The notes below the pieces were generated by a model. It worked only from the letters and a program-made list of their open reading frames with translations. It ran no database searches and was not told the origin of the DNA. From NCBI GenBank assembly GCA_010093515.1, contig MU001680.1:14318-78317 (forward strand): 64,000 bases of DNA, in the 5' to 3' direction. This stretch comes from Lineolata rhizophorae. Taxonomy: Eukaryota; Ascomycota; Dothideomycetes; Lineolatales; Lineolataceae. Below are positions 45,096 through 57,398 of this stretch, piece by piece. Position numbers and translations under genes: made by a program. Position 1 is the stretch's first letter. Each line of letters opens with the position of its first letter.

Positions 45096-47466
45096 GGAAC
45101 GTTAAATTCCGGGTTAGAGGGGAATCATCCATACACGGGGCTTAGATTTGCATTTGGACCGCATTTGAGAGCATAGCGTTGGCGTCTTTGTATTTCCACG
45201 GATTGCATTATGCATTTGCTGGCGTTTGAGAGCCTTTTTGGGGCTTAATTTATGTGGCTTTGGTCTTTGATTTTGATTTTACATACCATACAACGAACCA
45301 ACTTCTCTACTGTCATTTATCGAGTCTTTAATTCCTGCTACTTAGCTTTATGTTTAATACACGTGACGCCTGTATCTTGCTTAAGATTCGGCGCGAGTGT
45401 CACCAGTTCATCAAATGCGTACGTCTCTTTTAACAGAAACGTGTGAACACTCATCATAGGATAGCCCACACCGGTAATTCGCGCACCGTTTGGAAATGAA
45501 ATCAGAACGCAGCGGCGCATATGGGGTGAAATCTGCAGTCCGCATTTCCAATGCAAGGCCACCTAGCGTTCCAAGAGCCCGTACAGTTTCTCGTAATGCT
45601 TTAGATGTCTACAAGACCTTTCCCTCTCCTCGTGCTCTCACTCGACGACCGAGGGTTAAGACGCCGAAGAAATTTTCACAGTCCTAACCTGTACCACGCA
45701 TTCGTGCATATATTTAGTCACGACCAACTCCATCGCCGCAGAGGGTTGGCCTCCACTACTACGTAAGCCGCCTCCGCGGCGCATGGGCTGGGGCCTCGAA
45801 GTGCCTTGGCGAATGAAGGACCACGGCCCCCGGGGATTAAGTTACGGCATCCGGCGCCAAACTGGGTTGGCTTTTGCATGGTTCGTGGCTCCGCGAGCGC
45901 AACTGCGAACACATGATTGCGCGGCACGCGTGCAAAGGCCGGCGAGCCGTCCATCATGTGTGCCTACGGCATGACGGGAGGTGCCTGGCTAGCCCGATGC
46001 GGGCGGGCCCGATTGGGCGGGCTCGCGGCGAAAGCATCGCCAAAGGCGGCAGCCACCGCACCGAGCCGTCGGAAGCCGAAGCGTTGGTGATGCAACGTGA
46101 CTTTTCTCTCTCGGCGGAGAGATTTCGGCGGGACGAGAGAAGGACGAAAAGTCTGATGCCAAGAGCAGGCATGGCCATGCGCCTTTTTACGTTCTTTAGT
46201 AGCGGTGACGAAAACTTGCAGCCCCGCGCGCTTGTAGATCGCGTGTACATACTCTTGGGGTTGTCTGGGGGTGTCGAGCCGCCCAAACGGTACCAATATA
46301 AATATATGCTCTCCACTCCTCCGTACAAGTATAGTGAGCCAAAAAAGGGGTGCTGTTGTGAGAGGTGCATTTTCGGTGTGCTAAGGCTTCCTCGGGACCA
46401 ACGTGGAGCGTTGACGCCAGAGTGGTGAGCGGTGGAGGTGCGGCGGAAGGGAGCACGAAAGCGCCTGGATATGAAGAGACGAAGCTCGGAGCCACGCTCG
46501 ATCGGAGGCCGTGAGAGAATCCGGGCTGGGACTTCGAAAGGTACATGACCGCTGCCAGTGGCCCGGCGCCAGGTCATGCACGATGCACGGAAATTTTAGG
46601 CGCACGCCAGGCTCTCGAATCCCTGTAGAGACTTCGTAAGGCGCAAGAGAACTAACTACCCATGTACCTATGCAACCCTTACGCTATATATGACGAGCTC
46701 TAGGCTCGCAGGGCGGCGAGTTGTCAGTTCCGGATGTAAACCTGCGATTTTCTTGTTCGAGCCGCCCAATTGCCAGGATCTGGGGTCTGCCGTGTCGCCG
46801 TGAAACAACGGAGCGATAAGACCCATCGCCAACGGTCTCGCAGCCACTCGGCCTCATCCCAGGACAGAGCAGCCACAGCTAGCGTCTCTCTCTCCGAGTC
46901 GACGCCCAAGGCGCTGCCAGTCGCCCGCCTCAGCCGCAGATAAGAAGTCCGCCCCCCGACCAATCGAGGCGCCCGCAGCGCCCGCAGCACGCTGTCCCTT
47001 GGAGCCTGTCTGACGGGCTTGTCCGGCATACGCGTTCCCCTATCTCTCGCGCCGGGAGGCACTGAGGCAGCTCCCCTGACAGCTGCTCCCCTTGCAAGAG
47101 CCCGCCGGGCGAGCTGCGTGCCCCGCTGATCTGTTGGCGTCGGCGCCGCAGCCCGCCAAACACTTTATTTTTCGTCTCACGCAACCATTTGCCCCGTCCT
47201 GCATTCCTGCCGTTCCTCTCCTGTACTTATAAAGGGCTGTCTCTACCGTCAAAGAAATCCAATCGTTTCCGCCGCTGCCAATCCGCTTCATCGCATTGGG
47301 CTCATCCTGACTCGCCACCACTAACTGCCACAGCGCCGCCCGATCCCGACCTTCACTCCTCCGTGCCCCACGTCACTCTTTCGTGCCGCGCGCGCCCAAG
47401 TACCGCCCTGCGCAGCAGTAAATCACGGCACGCCGCTGACAACGCTGCACTCCGCAACCACGCACA
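45096..47466. other. Intergenic region, 2.4 kb
   Basis: It separates the cupin gene from the NAD-glutamate dehydrogenase gene. Open frames of 60-200 codons overlap on both strands (notably 45800-46600) without domains. The last 250 bp carry a TATA box and the dehydrogenase leader. Confidence 0.45.
47228..47233 (+). promoter_or_regulatory. TATA box of the NAD-glutamate dehydrogenase gene
   Basis: TATAAA lies 239 nt upstream of the ATG at 47467. Confidence 0.45.
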
Positions 47467-50400
47467 ATGGCTTCCGCACCTAAAGAGGGGCCTGCGAACA
47501 AGCTCCTCGAGCAAGTGATTCGCACTCCCGGCAGGCAGCCGTCACCCCAGCCCACTCATTTGAGCGTCCCCGGCAGCGGCACGACCACCCCGCGCATACT
47601 CCACGAGAAGGGCTCCGGCTATGTCGCGCCGAAATTCGAGGGCAAGGAGCAGCAGATGGAGATGTAGGCGTCTTCTGCCAATCGGGCAATCGAGGGTCTC
47701 TTTCGCTCACCAACAATCGCAGGGTTATGGATCAGGTAGAGGACAAGGGGTTCATTCCTCCGGAGTTTGTGGAGTCGGAGACCAAGTGGTTCTATAACGA
47801 GCTTGGCATCGACGATATGTACTTCTCTACGGAGACTGTCGAGGCGTACGAGACGACGCTGGTCAATTGCGACGGTTCTGATGCTAACCAGACTCCCAGG
47901 ATCGTCAACCACATTCACTCGCTCTACGCGGCCAAAGTAGCAGCATACGCCCGAGACGACAAGCAATTGGAGATTCGACTCGACAAGGAGGCCGAAGACC
48001 ATGCTGTCTACATTGACACCAGCAAGCCGGGCATCAGTTCCGTGGAGGGTCCGAAATACGAGCAGCGAATCGACGAGAAGTATTTGAATGGGTCCATGGG
48101 GTGCAATAGCTATCGGGTCGAAACTTTTAGGTCGTCAAGTAACCTTCCGGGCGGGCAATCGCAGCAGCTGCGCTGCTACTTTGTCTACCAGTGCGATTTC
48201 GCCAATCCGAATCCGGGCGAAAAAGAGACGCAAGTTGACAAGATTGGCGAGAAGCGGTTCCTTCAGAAGGCTACGACGAACACCAAGGAGATCTACGGGA
48301 GCGTCCTTCAAAGCGCCGTTGCGAGGACGGGCCCCGTGATCGAGTATTTTGAGATCGAAGGGTCGCGGGAAAAGCGTTTGGTCCTTGCGTACAAGCAGGG
48401 CTCCGCGATGGGCATCTTCAGCGCCTTGAGTGATTTGGTGAGTCGCTCGGCGAGCTTAATTCGCTGGATGCTGACGAATGGGACAGTATCACTACTACGG
48501 ACTCACGTCTTCAAGGAAATACGTTGGCACGTAAATTCTCGATGGAAGGATGGGGTTCGGGCTTGCTAACGAATTCTTAGAGCAATTCTCCAATGGCTAC
48601 ACGGTTATGTCATTATATCTTCGGCCTGCTTCCCAGACCAACACGGCAAATCAACGATTCCCGCCAATTGAAGCTTCGATCCACCAAATTATCAAGGAGA
48701 TCTCGCTCCTTTATTGCATCCCCCAAAACAAGTTCCAGGCTCACTTTGCCTCGGGCAGGCTAAGTTTGCAAGAGACCATATACGCTCACTGCGTCTGGGT
48801 GTTTGTTGGACATTTCCTCAACCGCCTTGGTTCGGAATACGCGACGCTTCTTTCCGTTCTCGACACAAGCAACAGCGTCCACGCCGAGCTCCTCTCGAAG
48901 CTAAAGCGTCGCCTCAGGACCGAGACCTTTACCTCGGACTACATTCTTGAGATTATCCACCAATACCCTGATCTCATTCACTCCCTCTATCTGGCTTTTG
49001 CGAACACTCACTACGTCCAGACTCGCGGGGAGCATGACGATTTCCTCCCGACTTTGAGTTACCTGCGGTTGCAGATTGACAAGGTACTCAGTGACGAGGA
49101 GTTGAGCGATATGATCAACAAGACGGTTGTGAACGAACATCATGGCATGGTGATGACGGCGTTCCGCATATTCAATCACTCGGTGCTGAAGACGAACTTC
49201 TACACTCCGACGAAGGTTGCCCTGAGCTTCCGTTTCGATCCTGTCTTTTTGCCGCCCGAGGAGTATGCCCAACCTCTGTACGGCATGTTCTTGGTCATCA
49301 GCTCCGAGTTCCGTGGGTTCCACCTGCGCTTCCGCGACATCGCGCGAGGCGGAATTCGCATCGTGAAGTCTAGGAGTCGCGAGGCCTACGCGATCAATGC
49401 GCGGTCATTGTTCGATGAGAACTACAATCTTGCGAACACGCAGCAGCGGAAGAACAAGGACATCCCGGAAGGCGGGTCCAAGGGAGTCATTCTCCTGGAC
49501 TTCAGGCACCAAGACAAGTCGAGAATTGCGTTTGAGAAGTATATCGACAGCATCATGGATCTGCTGCTGCCACCCTCGAGCCCCGGCATCAAGGATCCAA
49601 TTGTCGACCTCCACGGAAAGCAGGAGATTCTCTTCATGGGTCCGGATGAGAATACCGCCGACCTGGTGGACTGGGCGACTGAGCACGCACGTGTTAGGGG
49701 TGCGCCATGGTGGAAGTCGTTCTTCACCGGCAAGAGTCCCAAGTTGGGTGGCATCCCTCACGACGCCTATGGCATGACGACGCTCTCCGTCAGGGAGTAC
49801 GTGTTGGGTATCTATCGGAAGCTCAATCTTGACCCCAGCAAAGTTCGTAAGTTGCAAACCGGTGGCCCTGACGGAGACCTGGGTTCGAACGAGATCATTC
49901 TGGGCAATGAGCAGTATACCGCTGTCGTTGATGGTGCAGGTGTGCTAGTCGATCCCAATGGTATCGATCGGGAAGAGTTGGTGCGACTTGCCAAAAAGCG
50001 GGTCATGATTTCGCAGTTTGACACCTCGAAGCTATCGCCAGACGGCTATCGCGTTCTCGTGGAAGAAAACAACGTCAGGCTCCCAAGCGGTGAGATCGTG
50101 CACAATGGCATGATATTCCGGAACACGTTCCATTTGCGCGGGACGGTCCAGTTCGACTTGTTCGTGCCGTGCGGTGGCCGCCCCGAGTCCATCGACCTCA
50201 GCACTGCCGCCAAGCTGATCGACGGTGGCAAGTGCAAGATTCCATACATTGTCGAAGGCGCCAATCTGTTCATCACCCAGGACGCCAAACTCCGCTTGGA
50301 AAAGGCTGGCTGCATTCTATACAAGGATGCATCGGCCAACAAGGGCGGCGTGACGTCCTCTTCGCTCGAGGTGCTAGCCTCCTTATCATTCGACGACGAG

Positions 50401-50965
50401 GGCTTCATCCAGAACATGTGCATCCGCCCGGACGGGACGGCGCCCGACTTCTACAACGACTACGTCAAGCAGGTACAGCAGACGATCAAGACAAACGCCG
50501 CGCTCGAATTTGAGGCCATCTGGCGCGAGCACCAGGCCACGGACGAGCCGCGCAGCATCCTGAGCGACAAGCTCAGCATGGCGATAACGAAGCTCGACGA
50601 GGAACTCCAGGAAACGGAGCTGTGGGACAACATCAACCTGCGGAAGTCGGTGCTGAGCGACGCGCTGCCGAGCCTCCTACTGGAGAAGATTGGGCTGGAC
50701 ACGATTCTTGAGCGGGTAAGAGCTGTAGCGGCGAACATTTTGTCTGGCGAGAGCAACGCTAATTTGCGAATAGGTGCCGGAGAACTACCTCCGGTCAATT
50801 TTCGGGAGCTACCTGGCGTCTCGGTTTGTGTACGAGCATGGCATCTCAGCATCTCAGTTCGCATTCTTTGCATTGTAAGTCACCTTAGTTCTCCGCGCTA
50901 AGTAGGAGTAGCATCTGACAGATTGCAGCATGAACAAACGAATGAAAATGGCGGGAGCACAGTGA
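47467..50965 (+). CDS. gdh2: NAD-specific glutamate dehydrogenase (6 exons)
   Basis: Exons 47467-47663, 47723-48437, 48487-48526, 48581-50715, 50774-50874 and 50929-50965 give 1074 residues, matching the ~115-kDa fungal class. The N-terminal half (VMDQVEDKGFIPPEFVESET; LVLAYKQGSAMGIFSALSDL; YHYYGLTSSRKYVEQFSNG) is specific to this large form. The catalytic half holds FRDIARGGIRIVKSRSREAY, the Lys-bearing IPEGGSKGVILLDFRH, PDENTADLVDWATEHARVRG, the NAD-binding QTGGPDGDLGSNEIIL, and YIVEGANLFITQDAKLRLEK. It deaminates glutamate to 2-oxoglutarate and ammonium with NAD, serving use of amino acids as carbon source. The 48527-48580 intron needs a GC donor (GTTG|GCACGT) to keep the conserved KYVEQF; no GT donor fits. 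The last exon could use another acceptor at 50921, changing the final residues. Confidence 0.95.
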
Positions 50966-52211
50966 AGGAGCTATTCGGGTAATTCCACGTCTGGGCGCGA
51001 CGGAACAGTCGCACGCTCAAGAGTGTCTTCCGGCGTTTACGAGTAAAACGTTGGTCTTCGCCACATAAAGATTATGGCAAAATTAGGTCCTCTTCGATGG
51101 AAAATGGGGTTTTATGGAGAGCATTAGGCGCGTAAAATTTAAGCAATAGCAGATTACTTTGGTATCGGTCTTCAGTACGAGGACGCATTGGCCGCCCGGC
51201 TGACGAGGATGATCGTAGAAGCCAGTCTTCGACTGCGCCCGATGAGTGAATGTAACCGTGCAGCACGATGGCAAAACTTATGCAGAGGGCGTTAGGAGGT
51301 GAGGCTTGAGGGCCAAAATGATAAGTCCGACGAGGCACTGGTCATGATAGTCACTGTACAACTGGAAGGTCAAGTCACGAGAATAAAATAAAGGACGGTC
51401 AGTCGCCAAAGAGTGGCATCCAGGACCAGGACCTGAAACGACTGCACATGCGCGTCGCCCGTGATCCGGATGCGGCAACCCCAGCAGAGTGTCTCAATTT
51501 GTTTGGTGCGCCCGTGTGGCATGGGGAGCGAGGTAGGGAGGCAGCCAGCCAGGCCTGTTGTTGTCACCCGCCAACTCGCCTGTTGTTGTTCCTTATTGCT
51601 GGGCGCACTTGGTTCTCGATCTCCGCCGCCCTCTTTCCCGCCCATCCTCCACCCCCCCAACAAAACCTCCTCGCGCACTCTCTCCTCTACGTCCGCGCCT
51701 CAAGTTGAGTCCTCTCGCACCGGATCTGTCCTGAAGACTCCCCCGCAAAGTAAGTCCCGCGTTGATTTTCTCGTGTCGAGTCGCCCGTCGTAGAAGCGCG
51801 GCACTTTTTGGCCGTGGGCGGTGGCGGCGCCGGTTGCAGCGCAAGCTTCCCCTCACGCGCACACGTCGCAACCTCGCAGCCCGCGGCCGACATGCACACC
51901 ACGGTGTCGCCGCAACTCTACACCGTCGTCGCATTGACTCTTTGCACCGGCTAACTGCATCGCTAGCTCGCCGCGCGTGTCTTTTGAGTGTCGAAAAGTG
52001 CGGCCGACGTGCCTGCTGCGTGGATCTATTTCTTGCGCGCGTCGCATCCACGGCGCCGGACTTGCTTGGCCCGGGTAGCCAGCCAGCTCGCCAGCTCACT
52101 CAACCGCACACACAACACCGCCTCTATTTCGCGCCCCAAGTCGGACCGCGCGTCCACATTGTTCTAGTCGCTCTCAAAAAGACACACGCGAAGAAGAAAG
52201 AACATCTCCTC
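50966..52211. other. Intergenic region and leader of the lysine-rich gene
   Basis: 1.25 kb after the dehydrogenase gene. 51590-52200 is CT- and GC-rich and probably holds the promoter and a long 5' leader, possibly with an intron (GTAAGT at 51750). Long open frames here have no domain. Confidence 0.45.
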
Positions 52212-52681
52212 ATGGCCGCCACACGCTCCGCTACGGGCAACTCGCGCCCGCGCCAGTTCCCCAAGGAAGAACCGGTCGCGGCGCCGGCCCGCAAGAAGAA
52301 GCCGGGCTCCAAGAAGAGCACCACGACCAAGAAGGCGACGGCAGACAAGACGACTGGTGGACGCGTCGCCAAGTCCAAGGCGGCGCCCAAGAAGACGAGC
52401 ACGGCCAAGAAGGTGGCTGACAAGGTCGACGGCGCCAAGTTGAAGGCCGAGGGCGCAGTAGAGAAGAAGCCGGGAAAGAAGGTGAGTTTCTCCTCTCTCT
52501 ATTACTCTCGTTCCGTTTGTGTTATCCGATCTGTGGTTCTTCACGTCCTTCACCACCGTTAAGCTTCGTGCGTTTCGGAGACAGAAAGATAACCGTGAGC
52601 AAACAGGCCGCTGGAACCACCAAGATGAAAGACAGCAAGAAGACCACCACTGCGAAGCCCAAGGCCATCAAGGCGGCATAA
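52212..52681 (+). CDS. Lysine-rich H1-tail-like basic protein
   Basis: Exons 52212-52481 and 52607-52681 (125-nt intron, GTGAGT donor) give 114 residues. Apart from a short N-terminus (SRPRQFPKEEPVAAP), the protein is Lys/Ala/Thr rich throughout (KKKPGSKKSTTTKKATADKT, KAAPKKTSTAKKVADKV) and ends KPKAIKAA. That composition matches the unfolded tails of linker histone H1 and small chromatin or nucleolar proteins. The winged-helix globular domain of H1 is missing. Predicted pI is very high. It probably binds nucleic acid in the nucleus. The frame continues past the donor for about 27 codons, so an intron-retained form would encode a different tail. Confidence 0.68.
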
Positions 52682-53794
52682 ATAGTAGCCGCACATCTGT
52701 TGCCAGGCTATTGCGTCGTGTGGAAAGTCAAGCGCCAATCAGACTCTGCAGTCAATACCATAGAACAGGAATAGGCCACCATTTCTGTGCTGGTCTGCCT
52801 GGCCTTGGAACGATTTGTCTTTCTGCTCGGTCTCTCTTTCTTGGATGGCACACTCACTATGCACCCTTTCCCTTGTAATTGTTGATGGATGAGTCTTCCT
52901 GCTTTGTGCTGCTTTTTCCCTCTTTTTTCCATTCTTAAGGGGTCTTGACCACCCTGGCTTTCTTTTCTTATATTCGGTCTGGGGAGTCATTTTTGAACTG
53001 GGCTGGAAATGGGTAGCTGCAAAGCCCAGGAGTCTGTAAGATACCCGCGTTTCGGTTGACAAATGAAAGGGTTTGGGTACATGGAATAGGATGGCTAGCT
53101 TGACCGACCGCGGAACTTGGATCGGACTTTGGATGTGAGACTCTGAACACACTGAGATATCTCCTAGGAGATTCTCAGGAGGTTCCTAACTAGAAACGCA
53201 AGCACTTACCTAAAAGTCTTAAGGTTGAAAACAGTAAGACTAAACAGCGAAGAAAGATTACGACGCGATAGAGAACCTCCTCACAGAGTCGATCCCAAAA
53301 TTCCGTGATGGGGCAGCAAGTGGTAGCCTCGTACCTAAGTTTGGCTACAACGACCCCTATGAAATGTCTTAGAATGATAATTGCAAGCTTTGGAACTCGA
53401 ACTTGCTACGCCTGGTTGCTTAGCTTGCATAGCTCTAATTGAATAGGATCGAACTTGAAAAATGAAAGCCTGTTTACCAAGTTAGTATATGGATTCACGA
53501 TAGATGTGAAATCAGGTTATGAGGAGCAGCGTCATAAACAGCTTCAAGTGCTCATTGTCATTCTATTCAACGAAGGGTCATGAAAACCCCGCCGCCCATA
53601 GCGTGATACCTTTCCATCGAAAGAAATTCGTTTTCTGCATATACCTAGGAGGTAAGTAAGATGGACCACGGGGACTAGTCCGGATAGAATGCGAGCACCA
53701 AACGCGAATTCTTCCCTCCTAAACGCCGTCGAGATGGAACTCCTCGATGAGAATAACGCTTTTCCCTTTCGCTTGTTTCCTCGACTTCCTCGCT
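52682..53794. other. Intergenic region between convergent genes
   Basis: 1.1 kb between the lysine-rich gene and the end of the coatomer zeta gene. A perfect 14-bp palindrome (ATCTCCTAGGAGAT) lies at 53159-53172. No coding signal was seen. Confidence 0.5.
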
Positions 53795-54507
53795 TCACAG
53801 CTGCCGTAACCGCTCCTGGCCCATGCTCTTGAGGTTGGACCACGCGTTAAGGAGACCCTGTTCGGACAGGTCGATACCCTTCATGCTAACGTCTTGGGCG
53901 GGTGGGCGCGAGACGCGTGAGGCGACGATCACGGGGTCCGTTTCGAGAATGATGCCGTCGTCACAAATCTCGTCGACGGCTAGTGAGACCAAATCGTAGT
54001 TCTCGACGATTGTGCGCTTGTCGGTTGAGTTCCTACGGCAAAAGAGCGGGTCAGCGATGGCTCAATAGCAATATGCGTAAGATGCCGAGTAATAGTAGCG
54101 CAGCACGGGAGTGACCGAGAGCACGGTGAGGCTACTCACTTTAGAAGAATGTTCAGCGCATCCCTCAGCGCCAGAATAACATTGTACAGCAGAACCTCGT
54201 TCTCGTCGGCGGCCCCGACGACGTACAGCATCACGTCGCTTTCGGCCTTGAAGACGACGACACGGTTGTCGTACAGAATGACATCGCTGGTCTGCTTAGC
54301 CGTCTTCTCGAGTAGACCCTTCTCGAATGCCTTCTGCTCCTTGACTGTCGGATACGGGTTGGCGCCAGGGAAGCCCGAGGAGGCACTGTGGCCGGCGCCG
54401 GCAGGAGGATGCGGTGGAGAGTAGTACTTGGCGAGTATGCGCGACGAGTCATCGGTAGAGAGGATGAGGATGGCATTAACGGCGAAGAGCGACATATTAG
54501 GTGCCAT
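53795..54507 (-). CDS. ret3: Coatomer subunit zeta
   Basis: Exons 54140-54507 and 53795-54032 (107-nt intron) give 201 residues, the expected size. The longin-like fold starts MSLFAVNAILILSTDDSSRI and LAKYYSPPHPP, then QKAFEKGLLEKTAKQTSDVI, YDNRVVVFKAESDVMLYVVG and NEVLLYNVILALRDALNILL. After the splice KNSTDKRTIVENYDLVSLAV and DEICDDGIILETDP finish the domain. A C-terminal extension (LLNAWSNLKSMGQERLRQL) is typical of fungi. Zeta-COP pairs with gamma-COP in the F-subcomplex of the COPI coat. A Gly/Ala/Ser insert (PAGAGHSASSGFPGANPYP) lies after strand 2. The start is 367 bp from the divergent mitochondrial gene. Confidence 0.95.
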
Positions 54508-54874
54508 GGTGGGCGAACGGGTGGTGAAGAGGGGGGGTAGGGGCTGTTAAAGGCCACAGAAACGCCAATGACCCGGAGCAAGTCCCCCTGATAGAGCAGA
54601 AACTAAGAGTTGTATCGAGTGGAGAAGGCGTAAAATTCCGGATCGCGGTATCGGAAATTGGCAGTGCGGCTGTCTCGCGGCGTGGATTTTAAGGATGACG
54701 GTGGCTTCTCGAGGTGTCGCGAATGCAATCGGGTTTTTCTCGCGCCGAGACGCCGAAAGCTTATTGTTGAGCCGCAAGTACGAAGCTGGTCCCCTACCGT
54801 TTGGGTTTTTCTTGCCTTCATCTCGAGCTCGCCATCCAATTGTCTTACTCTCCTCTTTCAGAGCTTTCCGGATA
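54508..54874. promoter_or_regulatory. Divergent promoter, zeta-COP and helical-repeat gene
   Basis: 367 bp separate the two divergent starts. The upstream frame of the plus-strand gene stays open through it but lacks an ATG before 54875 in the right context. Confidence 0.5.
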
Positions 54875-57398
54875 ATGACCGTCGGTAGGCGCGCAGTTGC
54901 CTCTATTATATGCCCGTCGGCACCGTTCCTAGTCCCTCTGCGCGCTCGCTCCACCTACAGTGCTGTTCGTTTCTCTCCACCGATAATTCATGCCCGAAAT
55001 GCGTCTGTCGCAACGCAGCAGAAGAAAAAGCCTGCACAGAGCCCCAGGACTCAGTCCAAATTCCTACGTCAGCTGAAGCACCGCCGGAAGCTTGAGAAGA
55101 AGCAGCAACCGCGCGCTCCTGAAAGTTCTAATGACATCGTACGCAAAATCTACCGGACCTTTCATTCTAGAAGTCTCATACAAGTCCGCATACTGACTGG
55201 TTTCGACTATCTAGGATTGCGCCACCCGCTTTCGCGATGCCCTGAAAACACGTAGGAGCGGTGAGACAACCACCGCCATAAAGTTGTATCCCGAAATGGT
55301 TGATAAGACCCTCCTTACAAGTGGAGATATGAAGGCCCTCTGCCAGGCCCTACACCAGCACTGTCGCATAGGACTTCGGCGGGGCCGCAACATTGACCCG
55401 GAGATCGATTTTGGCGAAACTATCATCAAGGACATGCGCGAACGCACCGCTCCGCCCGACCCTTGGGCTAGCTTACACCTTCTGAGCCTGCTTAAGGAAG
55501 CAAAGCGCTATGACCGGGCACTGGCATTCTGGGACTGGCTGCAACATCAGTCAGACGACTACGTCAACGCAAGCGTCTACGGCGCCGCCATCGAAATGCT
55601 AGCCTACCACGGCCACAAAACGCTCGAGGATCTGGAGGAGCTCTACGAGACGGCGCTCTCCAAGTTTCCCGGCCAGTTCCTATCCTACCACCTATCTCCC
55701 GAGGCCATCCTTCCGGATCGGTCTCAACACTTCCACGGCGCAGACTTGCACATGCTCCTTCTACAAGGGATCACGGTTGCGCGGGTGCTCATGGGCGATT
55801 GGCGCAACGCATACGTGGGCCTCGATGTTGCGTTGCGCCTCTCCCCGGACAAAGTGCCTCGTTACCTGTTTGAGACTTTCATTCACGAGCGCCCCCTCGC
55901 GGAAGCTTATGCTGTGTTTATGCTTGCCTGTCGAGCCGGCATCGCCCCACCTACGCCGACAGCGTCGAGATTTCTCGCATCGCTGACGAATAAGATTCTC
56001 GGAATATCAATGTCTCGAAAGATTGACTTTGCTACAAAGGTGGAGCTGGCGCAGGGTGTATTTCGGGCCGTAAAAGCATACGTCGGTGCCGGAGGACGAC
56101 TTGATGGACCGTTACTTAGTGCGCTGCTCAAACCCATGGTGCTCCTGCTCTACCATTCTCCGACAGCTGCCGATGCGGCCGGATCAGAGCCTCCCGGTGA
56201 GGGCGAGATCCAGGAGGTCGAGAAACGTTCCTTCGCCTTCAACCGACGTGTCGCCGAGTCGGCAAGACAATTCCTTATTGACTTAGCCCATGCTGGGGCT
56301 AAAATTGACAACGAGGGGCCGCTCAACAGCGTCGCTACCATTGGCGGTCGCGCCGGCTGCGCGCCCGTTGTGCGCTGGTCCATTGAGTCGTTCGACGGGC
56401 TCAACATAACCCCTTCAGACGTTTTGTACCGTAATACGCTCCTGGCGGCTGGTCATCTCGGAGAGCAGCGTCTAGTGCGCACGTCTTGGGAACTACTAGT
56501 CGAGGCGGCCGAGGATCCCGAGACGGACTGGCGCATTGAGTCTCGGGACTGGGAAGCGCTAGTTCGCGCGTGTAAGCGCGTGGGAATGATTGACTACGTC
56601 GACGAACAGGTCGCAGCGCTACCTCATACGCTGACGAAGGAGGGTGAGCGGAAAATCGAGCAGGCGAAGAAGGCAAAACTATTGCCAATCGTTTTCGAAA
56701 CCGCGAAAGATGCTGAAGAAGCGAAGGTGCTAGAGCAAGTAGCAACAACGGGGTTGGAAAGCCTGCGTGAGGAGGTCAAGGGTATGAAGACGGTACTTGG
56801 AAGGCCGAATGGGATGCACGATTTTGCGGAGGAGCCAGTCTGGATGCACCTACGACAGGGGGGCACACCGACGGCTGTGGCTAGCGCAAGAGAGACGTTG
56901 AGGGATGTGTATGAGGAGCTTTCCACAGATCCCGCGACGCATGCAGCAGGACAGGCTGAGGCCATCGGTGATCCTATGGACACGGAAGACCCAGAAGCCG
57001 CTGCAGACGTCGCTACCAGCACCGAAACCGCCGATAAGCTTTCCGAGGGTGATGCAGAAATAGGCATCAAGTCTAGCTCCGAACCTCAGCGCTGCTTTAT
57101 CAAGCCAGAAAAGCCCATGTCCTCCACTGGCTTTACCTTGGACGCTCTTCGCTTCGAAAACTGGTTTACCATAACGGAGCTACTCGCGATGGCGGAGGCG
57201 CGCGAGGCCAAGCGGCAAACGGCAATTGATAAAGCCATTAAGTCAGGGAAACCTGTTGCTGATGAGCAGGACACTTTCATAATTGGTCCTGCGGTGGCGG
57301 GGTGCGATGGACAAGTAGACAGACAATACCGGGAGATGACCCGGGATGAGTGGAAGCAAGAGGCCTTGAGGTTGAGAGGAATCAGGCAAGGAAGCTAA
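54875..57398 (+). CDS. Probable mitochondrial helical-repeat (PPR/TPR-like) protein
   Basis: Exons 54875-55138 and 55215-57398 (76-nt intron) give 815 residues. The N-terminus is a strong mitochondrial presequence candidate (Arg-rich, no acid: FLVPLRARSTYSAVRFSPPI), followed by a basic segment RQLKHRRKLEKKQQ. The body is alpha-helical with repeated helix pairs of the kind seen in pentatricopeptide or TPR proteins: LHLLSLLKEAKRYDRALAFW, VYGAAIEMLAYHGHKTLEDL, VLYRNTLLAAGHLGEQRLVR. An acidic, disordered stretch near residues 640-690 precedes a C-terminal domain (FTLDALRFENWFTITELLAM). Such proteins usually bind organellar RNA and promote its maturation or translation. I cannot assign a specific target or yeast counterpart. 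Confidence 0.72.

Noticed and set aside
45800-46600. Overlapping frames of 110-207 codons on both strands
   Set aside because: No domain, signal peptide or splice-supported extension; frames on opposite strands are of similar length.
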